Assembly: GCA_030429565.1 (NCBI GenBank)
Contig: JAUIFE010000004.1
Coordinates: 1-64,000 of the forward strand
Length of the DNA stretch: 64,000 nt
Direction of reading: 5' to 3'
DNA from: Holophagae bacterium
GTDB taxonomy: Bacteria > Acidobacteriota > Holophagae > Acanthopleuribacterales > Acanthopleuribacteraceae
Shown one piece after another: positions 63,553 to 64,000 of this stretch. Under the pieces are notes generated by a model, which made no database searches, was not told the origin of the DNA, and saw only the letters and a list, made by a program, of their open reading frames with translations. Positions within the stretch are counted from its first letter, which is position 1; every line of letters starts with the position of its first letter. The position numbers were made by a program, and so were the translations under genes.

Positions 63553-64000
63553 TTATCGTGCTCGCTTCAGGCTGTTTTGGTCGAAATCGCGTTCGCCCAG
63601 CCCCGTTTGGAATTGGTAGTTGCGCCACACCAATTCGGTTTTCTTGCCGGTTTGGTGGTTGATCATTAGCATGCGGTCGGCACGCCAAAACTTATCCAGG
63701 TATTGCTGATAAGCGTGGTAGGTCAGCGTTTTCAGCAGGCTGTCTTTGCGGTCGTAAAACTCAATTTTGAGCAGGCGGTAGTGCGTTTGGTCGTACCATA
63801 CCGTTTGACGCGTGTAGCCCGAGTTGGCGTCGGTGGGGTAACGCTCGATTTTAAAAGCCGATTGACCGTCGATTTGTTCTTCGCCCAAGTATTGGTAGCG
63901 GTACTTTTCAATTTCCTGAGAGGTCAAATCCTCGTAGGCAAATTCGCTGCCCATAAATGGACCTGACTTGTTGCTGGACGAAATGCGTTTCACGCGTTTG
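63553..64000 (-). CDS. Outer membrane lipoprotein-sorting protein, C-terminal part (cut by window edge)
   Basis: The C-terminal ~149 residues of a LolA/LolB-fold protein of the outer-membrane lipoprotein-sorting group. Visible family hallmarks are KRISSSNKSGPFMGSEFAYEDL, the strand pairs YRYQYLGEEQIDGQSAFKIE and VWYDQTHYRLLKIEFYD, and the last RDFDQNSLKR (each given in part here: FMGSEFAYEDL, LGEEQIDG, DFDQNSLKR). The reading frame is open to the window edge with no start or signal peptide, so the N-terminal half lies outside. Such genes usually sit beside an RND/MMPL transporter and a barrel protein; the barrel follows 2 nt downstream, and a transporter gene may lie beyond the edge. Confidence 0.8.
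   Translation of the reverse strand, partial: KRVKRISSSNKSGPFMGSEFAYEDLTSQEIEKYRYQYLGEEQIDGQSAFKIERYPTDANSGYTRQTVWYDQTHYRLLKIEFYDRKDSLLKTLTYHAYQQYLDKFWRADRMLMINHQTGKKTELVWRNYQFQTGLGERDFDQNSLKRAR

Overview
This window comes from a Gram-negative bacterium with a GC-rich genome (roughly 60% GC by eye). A TonB-dependent receptor, PepSY membrane reductase, outer-membrane barrel and type VI secretion (T6SS) adaptor genes show the double membrane. I cannot place the species. The mix of giant NRPS genes with a cytochrome/dockerin-type secreted protein would suit Acidobacteriota (Acanthopleuribacter-like) or a proteobacterium, but this is only a guess.

Layout. 1-127: 3' end (domains V and VI) of a group II intron. 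146-2444 (-): T6SS pair, a DUF4150/PAAR-like effector and its DUF2169 partner. 2781-4604 (+): an AT-rich imported cassette with its own promoter, encoding a DUF262 protein and a HEPN-domain protein. 4637-53104 (-): a biosynthetic operon of about 48 kb. In transcription order it encodes an HpaB-type aromatic hydroxylase, a 4-hydroxymandelate-synthase-like dioxygenase, three NRPS subunits (2482, 5804 and 5343 aa), a PvdE/SyrD-type ABC exporter, an HpgT-like aminotransferase and a GlcD-type FAD oxidase that has lost its C-terminal tail. 53307-57779 (-): siderophore-type uptake genes (TonB receptor, two small membrane proteins, PepSY protein) lying just upstream on the same strand. 58306-64000: a small membrane protein (+), a secreted HzsA-like protein with one haem-c motif and dockerin-like repeats, a TetR regulator, an outer-membrane barrel and an edge-truncated outer-membrane lipoprotein-sorting protein.

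Core system. The NRPS reads as C-A-T-C-A-T-C | halfC-A-T-E-C-A-T-C-A-T-C-A-T-C-A-T-C | halfC-A-T-E-C-A-T-E-C-T-C-A-T-C-A-T. My hand-read specificity codes suggest Lys-Pro-D-aromatic-Orn-Hpg-Gly-Thr-D-Asn-D-Asn-X-Hpg-Orn, where X belongs to a module with no A domain. The dioxygenase, FAD oxidase and aminotransferase together would make 4-hydroxyphenylglycine (Hpg), matching the two Hpg-type A domains. There is no thioesterase, and both subunit breaks fall between C and A. Hpg plus an A-less module recalls ramoplanin/enduracidin, while the exporter, TonB receptor, PepSY cluster and catechol-forming hydroxylase suggest iron scavenging. A 15-bp dyad shared (12 of 15 positions) by the receptor and biosynthetic promoter regions supports joint control. 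My best hypothesis is an undescribed Hpg-containing cationic peptide, possibly a catecholate siderophore.
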